This document shows, piece by piece, positions 43,912 to 53,129 of a stretch of DNA of 64,000 bases. The DNA comes from CAVUNY01 sp963768585 (GTDB lineage Bacteria; Chloroflexota; Anaerolineae; Anaerolineales; Anaerolineaceae), in contig CAVYIF010000019.1 in the NCBI GenBank assembly GCA_963768585.1, forward strand, positions 124,001 to 188,000, given 5' to 3'. Within the stretch, counting starts at the first letter, position 1, and each line of letters opens with the position of its first letter. The notes beneath the pieces are model-generated. The model ran no database searches and was not told where the DNA came from. It was given only the letters and a program-made list of their open reading frames with translations. Both the position numbers and the translations under genes were made by a program.

Positions 43912-45308
43912 GCGTCCGCATCCTGCTGCCATAATCCCAACTCGCTGAGGGCCGGGCAGGCTGCGGCCTGGGTGATGCGCAAACGGACGGCATTGGTGAT
44001 GGTTTGGGGGGTGCGCAGCAGGCGACGTGCGCCGATCGAGCTTCCGCTGACCAACGGCTGCCACTGCCCGGCCTGCCAGGAATCCACCGCAAAACCTTCC
44101 ACGCGCTGGCCCAGCGGCAGGTATTCGCGCAGGCCCACCACGTTGAAACGTACGGTTTTGGGAAAGTTCAGAATAACGACCGGACTCAGCAGGGCATCGT
44201 CCACTGTCCAGTAGCTTTCCAGGCTGCCATCCAGCAGGTTGTCCGGGCCATAGCGCGGCTGGTCGCCGCGAACCGGGGCGCTGATTCGGGCAGTACGAGC
44301 CAGGTTGTGGGCAAACAGAGTCTCCAGTCCGCGGTGAAAAGCCGCCAGGGCCGCTGCATCGACCGGGTGCACCTGCCCGCGCCGGTCGGGGGGCAGGTTG
44401 AGCAGTAACGATCCGCCGCGCCCCACGGAGGCAAAATAGAGGTCTGCCAGCTCCCTGGCGTTCTTGACCTGCCCATCTTCGGAGGCATGGTAGAACCAGC
44501 CTGGACGGATGGAAACGTCGCATTCGGCCGGCACCCAGTGGCTGCCTGGGCGGTCACCCCGGTTCAGGCGCGCCGGATCGGCATCGCCCGGTGCAAAGTC
44601 GTTCCGGTTAAGAGTTGCCCAGCAAATTTCTCCGGCCTTGCCTTCCTCATTGCCCACCCAGCGCAGATCGGGCCCGGCGTCGCTGAAGATGCACGCCTCG
44701 GGCTGCAGCCGGCGCACCAGATTCCACGTTTCCGGCCAGCCGTAATAGCTGTGTTTGTCGATGGTGCGGACTTCCCGTGCCCCGCCGTAATAGCCGTCGC
44801 CGCCATTGGCGCCATCGTGCCACACCTCAAACACAGGCCCATAATTTTCCAGCAGTTCGCGCAGTTGGTGGCGGTAAACATCTACATAGGCAGGCGAGCC
44901 GTAATCGGCCCGGTTGCGGTCCCAGGGTGAAAGATAAACGCCAAATTTCAACCCATGCCGCCGGCAGGCCGCGGCAATTTCTCCCACCGCGTCGCCCTGC
45001 CCACCCCGCCAAAGGCTGCTGGCAACGGAGTGCAGGGTATAGCGCGAGGGCCACAGGCAGAAGCCGTCGTGATGCTTGCAGGTCAAAATCAGCCCGGCCA
45101 TGCCGCCGGCGGCAGCGGTGCGTGCAATCTGGTCCGCGTCAAAATCTGTAGGCGCGAACAATGCTGGCGGCTCGTCTCCGTAACCCCATTCCAGATCGCT
45201 GAATGTGTTTACTGTGAAGTGCAAAAAGCCATAAAACGCCAACGCGTGCCATGCCAGTTGGCGCTGGCTGGGGAGCGGGCCGTAAGGTTCCGGGTCTGGG
45301 ATGTTCAT
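43899..45308 (-). CDS. Glycoside hydrolase family 29 alpha-L-fucosidase
   Basis: A 469-residue protein; ATG 45308 follows AAGGAA. The GH29 barrel shows HFTVNTFSDLEWGYGDEPP, GLILTCKHHDGFCLWPS, KFGVYLSPWDRN and VFEVWHDGANGGDGYYGG, where the Asp of WHDG is the catalytic nucleophile. A C-terminal F5/8-type carbohydrate-binding domain is likely (FNVVGLREYLPLGQRVEGF). No signal peptide, so it probably acts on imported fucosylated oligosaccharides. Coupled to the kinase gene that follows. Confidence 0.9.
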   Translation of the reverse strand: MNIPDPEPYGPLPSQRQLAWHALAFYGFLHFTVNTFSDLEWGYGDEPPALFAPTDFDADQIARTAAAGGMAGLILTCKHHDGFCLWPSRYTLHSVASSLWRGGQGDAVGEIAAACRRHGLKFGVYLSPWDRNRADYGSPAYVDVYRHQLRELLENYGPVFEVWHDGANGGDGYYGGAREVRTIDKHSYYGWPETWNLVRRLQPEACIFSDAGPDLRWVGNEEGKAGEICWATLNRNDFAPGDADPARLNRGDRPGSHWVPAECDVSIRPGWFYHASEDGQVKNARELADLYFASVGRGGSLLLNLPPDRRGQVHPVDAAALAAFHRGLETLFAHNLARTARISAPVRGDQPRYGPDNLLDGSLESYWTVDDALLSPVVILNFPKTVRFNVVGLREYLPLGQRVEGFAVDSWQAGQWQPLVSGSSIGARRLLRTPQTITNAVRLRITQAAACPALSELGLWQQDADAWKI

Positions 45309-45521
45309 AAGCAAGAATTCCTTTACTGCTGATTCTACTGAAAAACCGCTCTACAGGCGATTTTTAAGACATCTTTAATTTCGTGGTTCATTATTCTTAA
45401 CAGATGTGCAAAAAAACACTTTTTTTTTCTATGGAAATATGTATAATGATAATCAAGAATGTTGTTGGGGGCAAATTTGCCCGGGTGAATTCAGAGTCAA
45501 ATTAGGTGTGGAGGATAAAAA

Positions 45522-46295
45522 ATGATTTTGCAAAAGTTGTTGAAAAAAGTATACTCATCTCGGTCGTTGTTTGCGATGGGTCTCATTGCAGCGTTGGTCG
45601 CGGCCCTGTTTGGCGGGGCCTTTCTTCCGGTTAATGCGGCCCTCTCGCCGGTGATCACCCAGGTTGGTGTGCGGAATAACAGCATGGTGCAGCTGCGCAT
45701 CGATAATTTGCCGGCGAACACCGAATTCGCTGTCACCATGGGCAAAGCCGGCAGTGGTGGCTACGATCACCTGATTGCGCATTTCACCACCGCTGGCGCC
45801 GGATCTTACACCTACTGGTTTGAGATCCTGACCGACGTCAAGAATGATCCCACAGCGGATGTACGCATTGACGACCACTCGGGCACCTCGGCCACACTCA
45901 CGTTCAACACCGCATCGACCACAACCGTGGTCTCGACCCCTGTCCCCACCGCGGTGCCTTCAACTACCTCTACCACCACCACAGGTTCCGGCGGGGCGTA
46001 TGTCTCAACCTCAACCTCGGTGAAAGCGGTTCATGTAGTGCAGGGTGGGCTGGTCCTGATTCAATATAGCAACCTGCCGGTCGATATCGAATTCACGATC
46101 ACCATTGGCGCCGCCGGTACTCAGGGGATTGGCGGCACATTGATTGCCCACCTGAATTCTGGCAGCACCGCGGGCAATGTGGCGATCAGCAAGTTTGAAA
46201 TCCCGACCGATTTGCACAACGCGGCTTCCATGGATTTCCGCATGGAAGGCGGTGGCTACGTCTACGTTGTGACGTTCAACAACGTAACCTACTAG
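45522..46295 (+). CDS. Secreted protein with two related domains, paralogue 2
   Basis: A 257-residue protein with a signal peptide (LFAMGLIAALVAALFGGAFL) and GTGGAGG upstream of ATG 45522. As in paralogue 1, two similar domains (MVQLRIDNLPANTEFAVTMG; LVLIQYSNLPVDIEFTITIG) are joined by a Thr/Ser-rich linker. The motif F.I.T.G.AG...G..L/I.AH is shared between the four domain copies. TATAAT at 45442-45447 may be its -10 box. Function unknown; the pair may be surface proteins that exchange or assemble together. Confidence 0.65.
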   Translation: MILQKLLKKVYSSRSLFAMGLIAALVAALFGGAFLPVNAALSPVITQVGVRNNSMVQLRIDNLPANTEFAVTMGKAGSGGYDHLIAHFTTAGAGSYTYWFEILTDVKNDPTADVRIDDHSGTSATLTFNTASTTTVVSTPVPTAVPSTTSTTTTGSGGAYVSTSTSVKAVHVVQGGLVLIQYSNLPVDIEFTITIGAAGTQGIGGTLIAHLNSGSTAGNVAISKFEIPTDLHNAASMDFRMEGGGYVYVVTFNNVTY

Positions 46296-46310
46296 TCCTG
46301 GTATCTTAAA

Positions 46311-46352
46311 TGATGAGGGTTGGACGTTATTCGTCCAACCCTCATCATTATT
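46311..46352. terminator. Hairpin terminator
   Basis: TGATGAGGGTTGGACG and its complement form a 16-bp stem with a short loop, followed by TTATTTAAATT. It lies between the secreted-protein gene and the convergent GH172 gene. Confidence 0.85.
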
Positions 46353-47455
46353 TAAATTACTTCCAGATCGTTTAAGCCTGGCAGGTCAGGGAAGGGCGCG
46401 TGCGGTTCAGCCTGATACCAGAAAGCTGTCGATGCGATGTCATCCTGCAGTGGCAGGTAGCGGCTCTTGCCCTCCAGCTGCGAGCGCCAGCCGAGGGCCT
46501 GGATGGTGACGCGCAGATCCTGCTGGAAGCGGATTGGGTCCATGACGTGCCAGCGGTACATGCCGAAGCGCTGCTGGGCACGGTACAGGCCGTCTGGTAG
46601 GATGACCTGCGGCAGCCCGGTATACGGGCTGGAAAAGACGCCGTACTGCCCGCGAGGCTGTTCGAAATCCCAGGCTCCGCCGAAATAATCCTCGGTACCT
46701 GTGCCGCAGATCGTGGGCCATTCGCCGTCACCGTCCATGAAAAACTTGATCTCCCCTTCACCCCACCAGCCATTATTGTTCACGCCCCATGCCAGGTAAG
46801 TGCCCACATAGTGACCCTGACCGCGCACTCCATCCAGCAGGGTGTGCACATCCATGTACTTCAAGGGATTGGAGCGGCGCCATTGGGCATGCAGGTAGGC
46901 CCGGGTCTCCGGAACTTCGGTCAGGGTATAGGTAACCTGGTAGTAAAAGCCGCGCAGCTCATCCTGAGACAGGTTTTCGATGGTGATCCGGGCATGCTTG
47001 CGAAAGGGCATTTCCCAGTAGCAGTTGAAACCGCCTGCCGGGTTGACCGCCAGCGGCAGCGAGGTAATGTTGCAGCGCGTGCACCAGCCGTTGGCGAAGA
47101 AATCGCCCAGCGGCACCTCGATCGAGGGCGTTTCCTCGCCGTCCCAATAGGCGCGCAGTACCAACCGTCGCCAGAAATCAGGATGGCAGGTGATCCAGAT
47201 GTGCTGGATCGCTCCCGGCCCTTCGATATCGGCCAGGGTTGCGGTAGTTTTTCCGGGAATGTTGATCGAGGGGGATATTTTCCAGCCCTGACCCAGCTCG
47301 CGGGCGGCAACCGCTCCGGTGCCTGTGGTAGCCTTACCTGCCTGGCCTTTGGCGCCGGTGAAGTTCTCGGCGCTGATCGAGCGGGTTTGGGCGTTTGAAA
47401 GCTCGGCCAGGTTGCCCAGGTTGAGACCGAGACCGTTAAAGAGGGGGGTAGGCAT
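46352..47455 (-). CDS. Glycoside hydrolase family 172 (DUF2961) protein
   Basis: A 367-residue protein. The stretch GWWGEGEIKFFMDGDGEWPT followed by GTGTEDYFGGAW is the DUF2961 signature; the Glu residues there are catalytic in GH172. Characterised members make or cleave difructose dianhydride I or act on furanosides such as arabinofuranosides. No signal peptide is visible. An arabino- or fructofuranosyl substrate fits the arabinose isomerase at the window start, but that link is an inference. Confidence 0.85.
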   Translation of the reverse strand: MPTPLFNGLGLNLGNLAELSNAQTRSISAENFTGAKGQAGKATTGTGAVAARELGQGWKISPSINIPGKTTATLADIEGPGAIQHIWITCHPDFWRRLVLRAYWDGEETPSIEVPLGDFFANGWCTRCNITSLPLAVNPAGGFNCYWEMPFRKHARITIENLSQDELRGFYYQVTYTLTEVPETRAYLHAQWRRSNPLKYMDVHTLLDGVRGQGHYVGTYLAWGVNNNGWWGEGEIKFFMDGDGEWPTICGTGTEDYFGGAWDFEQPRGQYGVFSSPYTGLPQVILPDGLYRAQQRFGMYRWHVMDPIRFQQDLRVTIQALGWRSQLEGKSRYLPLQDDIASTAFWYQAEPHAPFPDLPGLNDLEVI

Positions 47456-47712
47456 TTAAGAGACCTCCAGATGAGATAGGTGGTGAAGCGTTTTCAGCAT
47501 ATGTGCCGTGAACGCCTCACCATATCATTGTATGTTATTTCTGGCAGGGCGGGCAAAAAACGTAGTGAAAAAATGCTTATCTCGATTACCCTGAAGACCT
47601 TGTTTTCGGGCCTGGGCATTCCGGTTGAAAAGTGATTTAAAGCCCAATACGCGCTGGTTTCAGCGCGTGAGAAAATGTATCTTTAATTTTTCACAAGCCT
47701 GCGAGTTCGACC

Positions 47713-47916
47713 TTAGTCGGTTTTCTTTGCACGGTAGGGTGCAACCTTCGACCAGTCGACGTTAATGTAGGTAATGCTTGATCTGTACCATACTTCGGAT
47801 GTGATGGGCCGCGGGATCACGTAATAGGCGCTTTCTTTGCCTCGATCCTTGGCCGGTGTGAGACGAGTGCAGCTAAACTCTCTCGCAGCTTTTGTGTCCC
47901 CGTTTGGTATCTTCAT
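47713..47916 (-). CDS. Small conserved-looking protein, unknown
   Basis: A 67-residue basic protein starting MKIPNGDTKAAREF; GAGGTGA lies before ATG 47916. It has no cysteine pair, signal peptide or membrane segment and I recognise no family. The strong ribosome site and isolated position support it as a real small gene; the coding evidence otherwise is modest. Confidence 0.45.
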   Translation of the reverse strand: MKIPNGDTKAAREFSCTRLTPAKDRGKESAYYVIPRPITSEVWYRSSITYINVDWSKVAPYRAKKTD

Positions 47917-48104
47917 TACTCTCACCTCTTCGTGTCGATTGGAGCGCGTGGGTGTGAGGGCTTCGATGCTTAAGTTGGGTCCGCTTTGTTAATAATAGTA
48001 TATGATATTGTACAATAAATTACAAGCGGTATGGCAGTTTGTCAATTTTTCTAGGTGCTATAATCATCCTGACCGGATCTCGAAGCAAAGAAAGGGTATA
48101 TCGG

Positions 48105-48941
48105 ATGGCCAACGTCAAAATCGCCTTAATCCAGATGAACGTGATGGTGGATAAGCAGGCCAACCTGCAGGCAGCTGTACAGGCCATTGCTGAATGCGCC
48201 CGCCAGGGGGCGCAGATCATCTCCCTGCCGGAAATGTTCTGCTGCCCTTACCAGACCGAAAATTTTCCCGTCTATGCCGAAAAGCAGGGCGGGCCGCTTT
48301 GGAAGGCGCTGGCCGCGGCGGCACATGACAATCGGGTGTATCTGGTGGGTGGGTCGATGCCCGAGGTGGATCAGGCCGGCAAGGTGTACAACACCTGTTA
48401 CATTTTTGATCCCTCCGGGCGGCAGATCGGCCGCCACCGAAAAATGCACATGTTCGATATCGATATTCCGGGCGGACAAAAATTCAAAGAGAGCGACACC
48501 CTGACCCCGGGAAACGCGGTTACGGTGGTCGATACGTCCTTTGGGCGAATGGGGGTATCGGTGTGCTACGACCTGCGCTTTCCCGAGTTGGCCCGGCTGA
48601 TGGCCCTGCGCGGCGCGAAAATGTTTATTGTCCCCGGCGCATTTAATATGACCACCGGTCCGGCCCACTGGGAGATGCTCTTTCGGGCCCGGGCGGTGGA
48701 CAACCAGGTCTATACCCTGGGCTGCGCCCCGGCCCGCGACCCGCAGGCTGGCTATGTGTCTTACGCCAATTCGCTGGCGGTTTCGCCCTGGGGAGAGGTG
48801 ATCGAGCGATTGGGAGCCGAACCCGGCGTGCTGCTGGCTGATCTCGACCTGGATCGCGTGGAGCAGGTGCGCGGGCAGCTGCCTTTGCTTAATCAGCGCC
48901 GCACAGATCTATATGAATTGAAAACACTGGACGGTTCTTAA
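48105..48941 (+). CDS. Carbon-nitrogen hydrolase (omega-amidase type)
   Basis: A 278-residue nitrilase-superfamily enzyme; ATG 48105 follows AAAGGG. The catalytic triad is visible: Glu in IISLPEMFCCPY, Lys in GRHRKMHMFDID, and Cys in GVSVCYDLRFPELARL. CYDLRFPE and HMFDIDIPGG are hallmarks of the NIT2/omega-amidase branch, which hydrolyses alpha-ketoglutaramate and alpha-ketosuccinamate to keep transamination products in use. Amidase activity on other small amides is possible. It ends at a strong terminator. Confidence 0.88.
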   Translation: MANVKIALIQMNVMVDKQANLQAAVQAIAECARQGAQIISLPEMFCCPYQTENFPVYAEKQGGPLWKALAAAAHDNRVYLVGGSMPEVDQAGKVYNTCYIFDPSGRQIGRHRKMHMFDIDIPGGQKFKESDTLTPGNAVTVVDTSFGRMGVSVCYDLRFPELARLMALRGAKMFIVPGAFNMTTGPAHWEMLFRARAVDNQVYTLGCAPARDPQAGYVSYANSLAVSPWGEVIERLGAEPGVLLADLDLDRVEQVRGQLPLLNQRRTDLYELKTLDGS

Positions 48942-48959
48942 ATCCCCCGACATGACAGT

Positions 48960-48997
48960 TTGGGATGGGCGCGCTCAGCGCGCCCATCCCAATTTTA
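48960..48997 (+). terminator. Intrinsic terminator of the amidase gene
   Basis: A 16-bp perfect stem (TTGGGATGGGCGCGCT, one-base loop, complement) followed by TTTTATT. It sits between the convergent amidase and reductase genes. Confidence 0.85.
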
Positions 48998-50151
48998 TTA
49001 AAGGTTCTCCCGCCCAGGACGCGCGCTACTTCCTGCAGCTGGTCCATGATGGGGATGTTCTGCGGACACTTTGACTCACATTCGCCGCACTGCAGGCACT
49101 CTTCGGCTTGCTTGCCCTCGAAGTATCCCCACGGGGTCCAGGTTCCCTCCGGGCTCAGTTTGGCGTAGGCGTCTTTGGCGGCTTCTTCCATCCCCCACAC
49201 CTTGTGCCAGTTCATGTAGCGGAAATTTTCTGGGATTTGCACCTCGTTGGGGCAGGGCAGGCAGTAATTGCACCCGGTGCAGTACAGGTCGGCCAGCTTC
49301 TGGTTTTGATCCAGCAGCAGGCGGATCTGCTCCTGCTCGGCGGCGCTCAAGATCTCCATGCGGTTAGCCGAAGCCACGTTCTCTGCGAGCTGTTCGAGAT
49401 TGCTCATCCCGGAGAGGGCCACGCTCACTGACGGGTTGTCCCACACGAAGCGCAGGGCCAGTTCGGGGGTCTTCATTTCCAGAATGCCCTCGCTGTCCAC
49501 CATCACACCGCCCGGCACGGCCAGCCGCCCGCCTGCGACCGGTCCCATGATCGAGACGCCCATGCCGGCCTGGTGGGCGCGCGCGATCGCCGGCTCGTTG
49601 TGCCGGTCGAGGTAGTTGTACTGCACCAGCATACCCTCGAACTCGCCGGTGTCGATCAGCTTGATCACATTTTCGGTGGTATCGTGGCTGGAAAAACCGA
49701 TATGCTTCACCAGACCTTCTGCCTGTGCCTTGCGCGCCACTTCCAGGGCCATGCCGGGGCGGCTGACGTACTGATCGAAGATCTCCCAGCGCAGGCCGTG
49801 GAAGAGCACGAAATCGATATGCGTGTCCAGTCGCTTGAGGCTCTGTTCCAGGCGCTCGCCCCACGAAACCGCGCCGGCTTTTTCGGCGTCGCCCGCCGGC
49901 ACCTTGGTGGTGATGGTGATCTGCGAGCGGTCGTACCCTTTGACGGCCTGGCCGACGGCGACTTCACTGGTGCCCTCGCAGTAGCCGTGTGCGGTGTCGA
50001 TGTAATTGATCCCCAGGTCCAGCCCGCGCCGCAGCAGGGGCACGGCCTTTTCCAGGTCGGCAGTGCGGTCTTCGTGGGTTGGGATACGCATTGCCCCAAA
50101 CCCGAGGATGGATACTTTTCGGCCTGACCGGCCAAATGTGCGGTACTGCAT
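48998..50151 (-). CDS. Aldo/keto reductase with iron-sulfur cluster domain
   Basis: About 385 residues. The N-terminal barrel is an aldo/keto reductase (LGFGAMRIPTHEDR, NYIDTAHGYCEGTSEVAVG with the catalytic Tyr). The C-terminus holds YCTGCNYCLPCPNEVQI and CLQCGECESKCPQNIPI, two cysteine clusters suited to [4Fe-4S] centres, so it probably couples aldehyde or sugar reduction to low-potential electron flow. The open frame runs on to 48889 through the terminator hairpin; a one-base shift gives VLGGENL and a stop at 48998, the more sensible end. The stop position is thus uncertain. Confidence 0.8.
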
Positions 50152-50359
50152 GATGATAACCCTCCCAGAAACGATAAGTTTAGATTTATTTTACCTTTGT
50201 TTTCCAGCCGGGTTCCTCGGAAATGAATTTGACACTCTTCAATGCTCGCCGTTTTGGATTGGTTTTTTTGTCGAGCACGATATATACTACTTTCGTAACG
50301 GATCAACCATGATCTTTTCCAGCGAGGGTATAAAAATCAGCAAGCAAGGAGAAGCGAAA

Positions 50360-50979
50360 ATGCGTGTAAGCGAGTGTATTGCCTGCCGGGATTTTCCCTG
50401 CGCAGACGTTTTGCACCAGAGTTACAGCGTGCCCGGGGTGGAGATCGACCCGCAGGACGTCTCCATCATCCTCATTTCCGAGGCGTCCCCGGCGGGCCTC
50501 AAGGACGGCTATTACGCTCCGGGGGAACCGCTGTTTGCGCAAACCACCCTGCAGGCGTTCAATGATGCCGGGGCAGAGGTCGCCTCGATGCAGGATATTC
50601 TCAACCTGGGGGTATATCTGACCAGCGCGGTGAAATGTGCTAAAACAGCCTATGCCATCCGCACGGATACGGTCAAACAGTGCGCGAACCTTCTGGCAGA
50701 GGAATTGGCCCTTTTTACCAACGTCAAAGCCTACCTGCTGATGGGGGATGTGGCCATCAAAGCCTTCAACACGGTCGCCCGGCAAACCGGCGAGAAGCGG
50801 GTCATCCCGGCCGGGTCCACCTACAAGATTCGCGGGCAGCCCTACTTCTTACCATGGCCAGGCGGGCTTTCCCGTCTTACCTGCAGGCCGGCCCCAGCTT
50901 CTTCATTGAAAAGAGCAAGCGTAAAATGATCGCCGAGGATATCGCTGCCGCGCTGCGCACTGCGTCCGCCCCAGCCTGA
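50360..50979 (+). CDS. Uracil-DNA glycosylase-like protein (frame-broken near the end)
   Basis: About 206 residues; ATG 50360 follows AAGGAG by eight bases. The start MRVSECIACRDFPCADVL has three cysteines. VSIILISEASPAGLKDGYYAP and KAYLLMGDVAIKAFNTVAR resemble the alpha/beta fold of uracil-DNA glycosylase-like proteins, with the expected late MARRAFPSYLQAGPSFFIEK. The last part is in another frame, so an indel lies near 50850. The exact subfamily and whether it is active are unclear: the key HPS-type loop is replaced by FPS. Confidence 0.55.
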
Positions 50980-51083
50980 ACCGCGTGCTCAAACTTTGGC
51001 TCGATGTTGGAGTGATATAATCGTTTGGAGAAATTGCGAAGCAATTTCAAAGAGATCGCAAATGATCAATTGGCGGAGAGGCA

Positions 51084-51656
51084 GTGGCCGTGTTTCTGGA
51101 TGACCAATCTTACTTTTATGAGTTGATCCAGAACAATCTTGATTTGCCGCTGATTTGGAAACAGCGTGTAGTCAACCTCAACCGTTTTGGCGCACCGGCT
51201 GATGTCTACCTGCTGGACGATTTGCTCGATCAGGATCTGCCGCCCTATAAGCTGTATATTTTCCTCAACCCCTTTCACTTGAACAACCGCAGGCGGGCAC
51301 AGATTAAGCAGGTACTGCGTAGGGATGGGCACGTGGCGCTGTGGATCTACGCGCCTGGTTATCTTAACAGCGATGTGCGCGAGAAGCCGCTGCATATCGA
51401 TCATATGACGGACCTGACCGGCCTGCACTTTGTCCAGGGCGATAGTCCCTGGGGCCCTTTCATGCATGTCACGAACTTCCAGCATCCCATTACCCGCGGT
51501 CTGCCGCAAGATTGGTTCTGGGGCACAACCAATCCGATCGGTCCGTTGTTCCACCTGGACGATCCCGAGACGGTCACATTGGGCGCTCACTGGAGTGGTT
51601 ATCACCCTTTGCCGGCTCTGACCCGCGGGCCCTGGGGCGTGTCTTCCAGGAGGTAG
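51084..51656 (+). pseudogene. C-terminal remnant of a glycan-active protein
   Basis: About 175 meaningful residues from GTG 51084 read FLDDQSYFYELIQNNLDLPL, LLDDLLDQDLPPYKLYIF and GHVALWIYAPGYLNSD, the style of the glutamine-amidotransferase-like or trimerisation region in large glycoside hydrolases. The catalytic barrel is missing upstream and the frame fades into antisense cysS DNA after about 51600, so the piece is truncated at both sides. TATAAT at 51016-51021 and an 8-bp inverted repeat GAAATTGC/GCAATTTC at 51030-51048 lie upstream. A remnant left by rearrangement is the simplest view. Confidence 0.55.
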
Positions 51657-52987
51657 CCCGCGGCATCGATTTGGGCGCGCAGCGCATCGGCGTCTTGCCA
51701 GCGCTTTTCCTGGCGGGCCTGCTGGCGCTGCTCGACCAGCGCCAGAACCTCCGCCGGGACGGCGGCTTCCTCGGGCTGCCATTCGGCCAACCGCAGGCCG
51801 AGTACGCGGTCGAATTCCAGCAGGGTGGCCTTTTTAACCGGCGCGGGCAGATCACTCTTGACCAGTTCCCACACCACAGCCATGGCGCGCGGCATGTTGA
51901 GGTCGTCGTTGACCGGTTCGGCAAAGCGCTCGTTGAATTCCGCGTTTATTTCGCCCGGCGCGCCCCACGCAAAAGCCGCCGCTCGCAGGCGCTCCAGCGC
52001 TTTCGCGGCGCCATCCAGCCCTTCCCAGGTGAAATTCAGCTTGGCGCGGTAGTGGGCGTTCAAGGAGAACAGACGGTAAGCCAGCGGGTCGTAGCCCTTA
52101 TCCAGCAGGGTCTGCACGCGCAGGAACCCGCCGCCTGATTTAGACATCTTCTGTTCCTCGCCAATCTGCAAGAAATAGCCGTGCAGCCAGAAATTGGCCA
52201 GGCGCGTGCCGTAGCAGGCCTCGGTCTGGGCGATCTCGTTGGTATGGTGTACGCTGATGTGGTCCTCGCCGCCGCAGTGGATGTCGAAAAAGCTGCCCAG
52301 GTATTTGGCCGACATGGCCGAGCACTCGATGTGCCAGCCGGGGAACCCCACCCCCCACGGGCTGTCCCACTCCATCTGGCGCTGCTGGTCGGTAGGGCTG
52401 AACTTCCACAGCGCGAAATCGGTTAAGCTGCGTTTTTCACCCATCTCGATCCGCGCCCCGGCCTGCAGCCCCTCGATATCCAACCGCCCCAGCCTGCCGT
52501 AATCGGGCAGCCGGGAGGTGTCAAAATAAATTCCATCCGTGGTGCGGTAGGTGAAGCCCTTTTCTTCAATGCAGCGGATGAGATCGATTTGTTCGGCGAT
52601 GTGATCCGTGGCCCGGCACCAGATGACCGGTTCGAGGATATTCAGGCGGTCCAGGTCTTTCTTAAACTCTTGGGTGTAAATCTCGGCCAGTTCCCAGGCG
52701 GTCTTGCCTGTGCGGCGCGAGCCCTTTTCCATCTTATCCTCGCCGGTATCGGCATCGGAGACCAGGTGCCCAACGTCGGTGATGTTCATAACCTGCTTCA
52801 CCTGCAAGCCGTTAAACTCCAGCGTACGGCGTAGGATGTCCTCGAAGAGGTAGGTGCGCAGGTTGCCGATGTGGGCGAAATCGTACACGGTCGGCCCGCA
52901 GGTATATAGGCCGACCTCGGGTGGGTTGAGCGGGGTAAATTCGCGCAGGCTGCGCGTATAGGTGTCGTAGAGGCGGATCGGTTTCAT
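51602..52987 (-). CDS. cysS: Cysteinyl-tRNA synthetase
   Basis: A 461-residue class I aminoacyl-tRNA synthetase. CGPTVYDFAHIGNLRTYLF carries the HIGH-type motif (HIGN) and a zinc-binding Cys, and EEQKMSKSGGG the KMSKS loop. HIECSAMSAKYLG, HCGGEDHISVHHTNEIAQ and the C-terminal anticodon-binding helices are all present. Length is normal. Its 3' end overlaps the GH remnant on the other strand. Confidence 0.95.
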   Translation of the reverse strand: MKPIRLYDTYTRSLREFTPLNPPEVGLYTCGPTVYDFAHIGNLRTYLFEDILRRTLEFNGLQVKQVMNITDVGHLVSDADTGEDKMEKGSRRTGKTAWELAEIYTQEFKKDLDRLNILEPVIWCRATDHIAEQIDLIRCIEEKGFTYRTTDGIYFDTSRLPDYGRLGRLDIEGLQAGARIEMGEKRSLTDFALWKFSPTDQQRQMEWDSPWGVGFPGWHIECSAMSAKYLGSFFDIHCGGEDHISVHHTNEIAQTEACYGTRLANFWLHGYFLQIGEEQKMSKSGGGFLRVQTLLDKGYDPLAYRLFSLNAHYRAKLNFTWEGLDGAAKALERLRAAAFAWGAPGEINAEFNERFAEPVNDDLNMPRAMAVVWELVKSDLPAPVKKATLLEFDRVLGLRLAEWQPEEAAVPAEVLALVEQRQQARQEKRWQDADALRAQIDAAGYLLEDTPQGPRVRAGKG

Positions 52988-53129
52988 GGGATTCTATCCT
53001 GGCTTGTGTGATGAATATATTCTACCCGATCCGTAATTCATGTAGAATAAAAACGAATTAAAAGTAATTTATTTTTGCCACCACCCGCTACCCGGATGTC
53101 CGTAGCTCAATACCATAACAGGAGACGAT

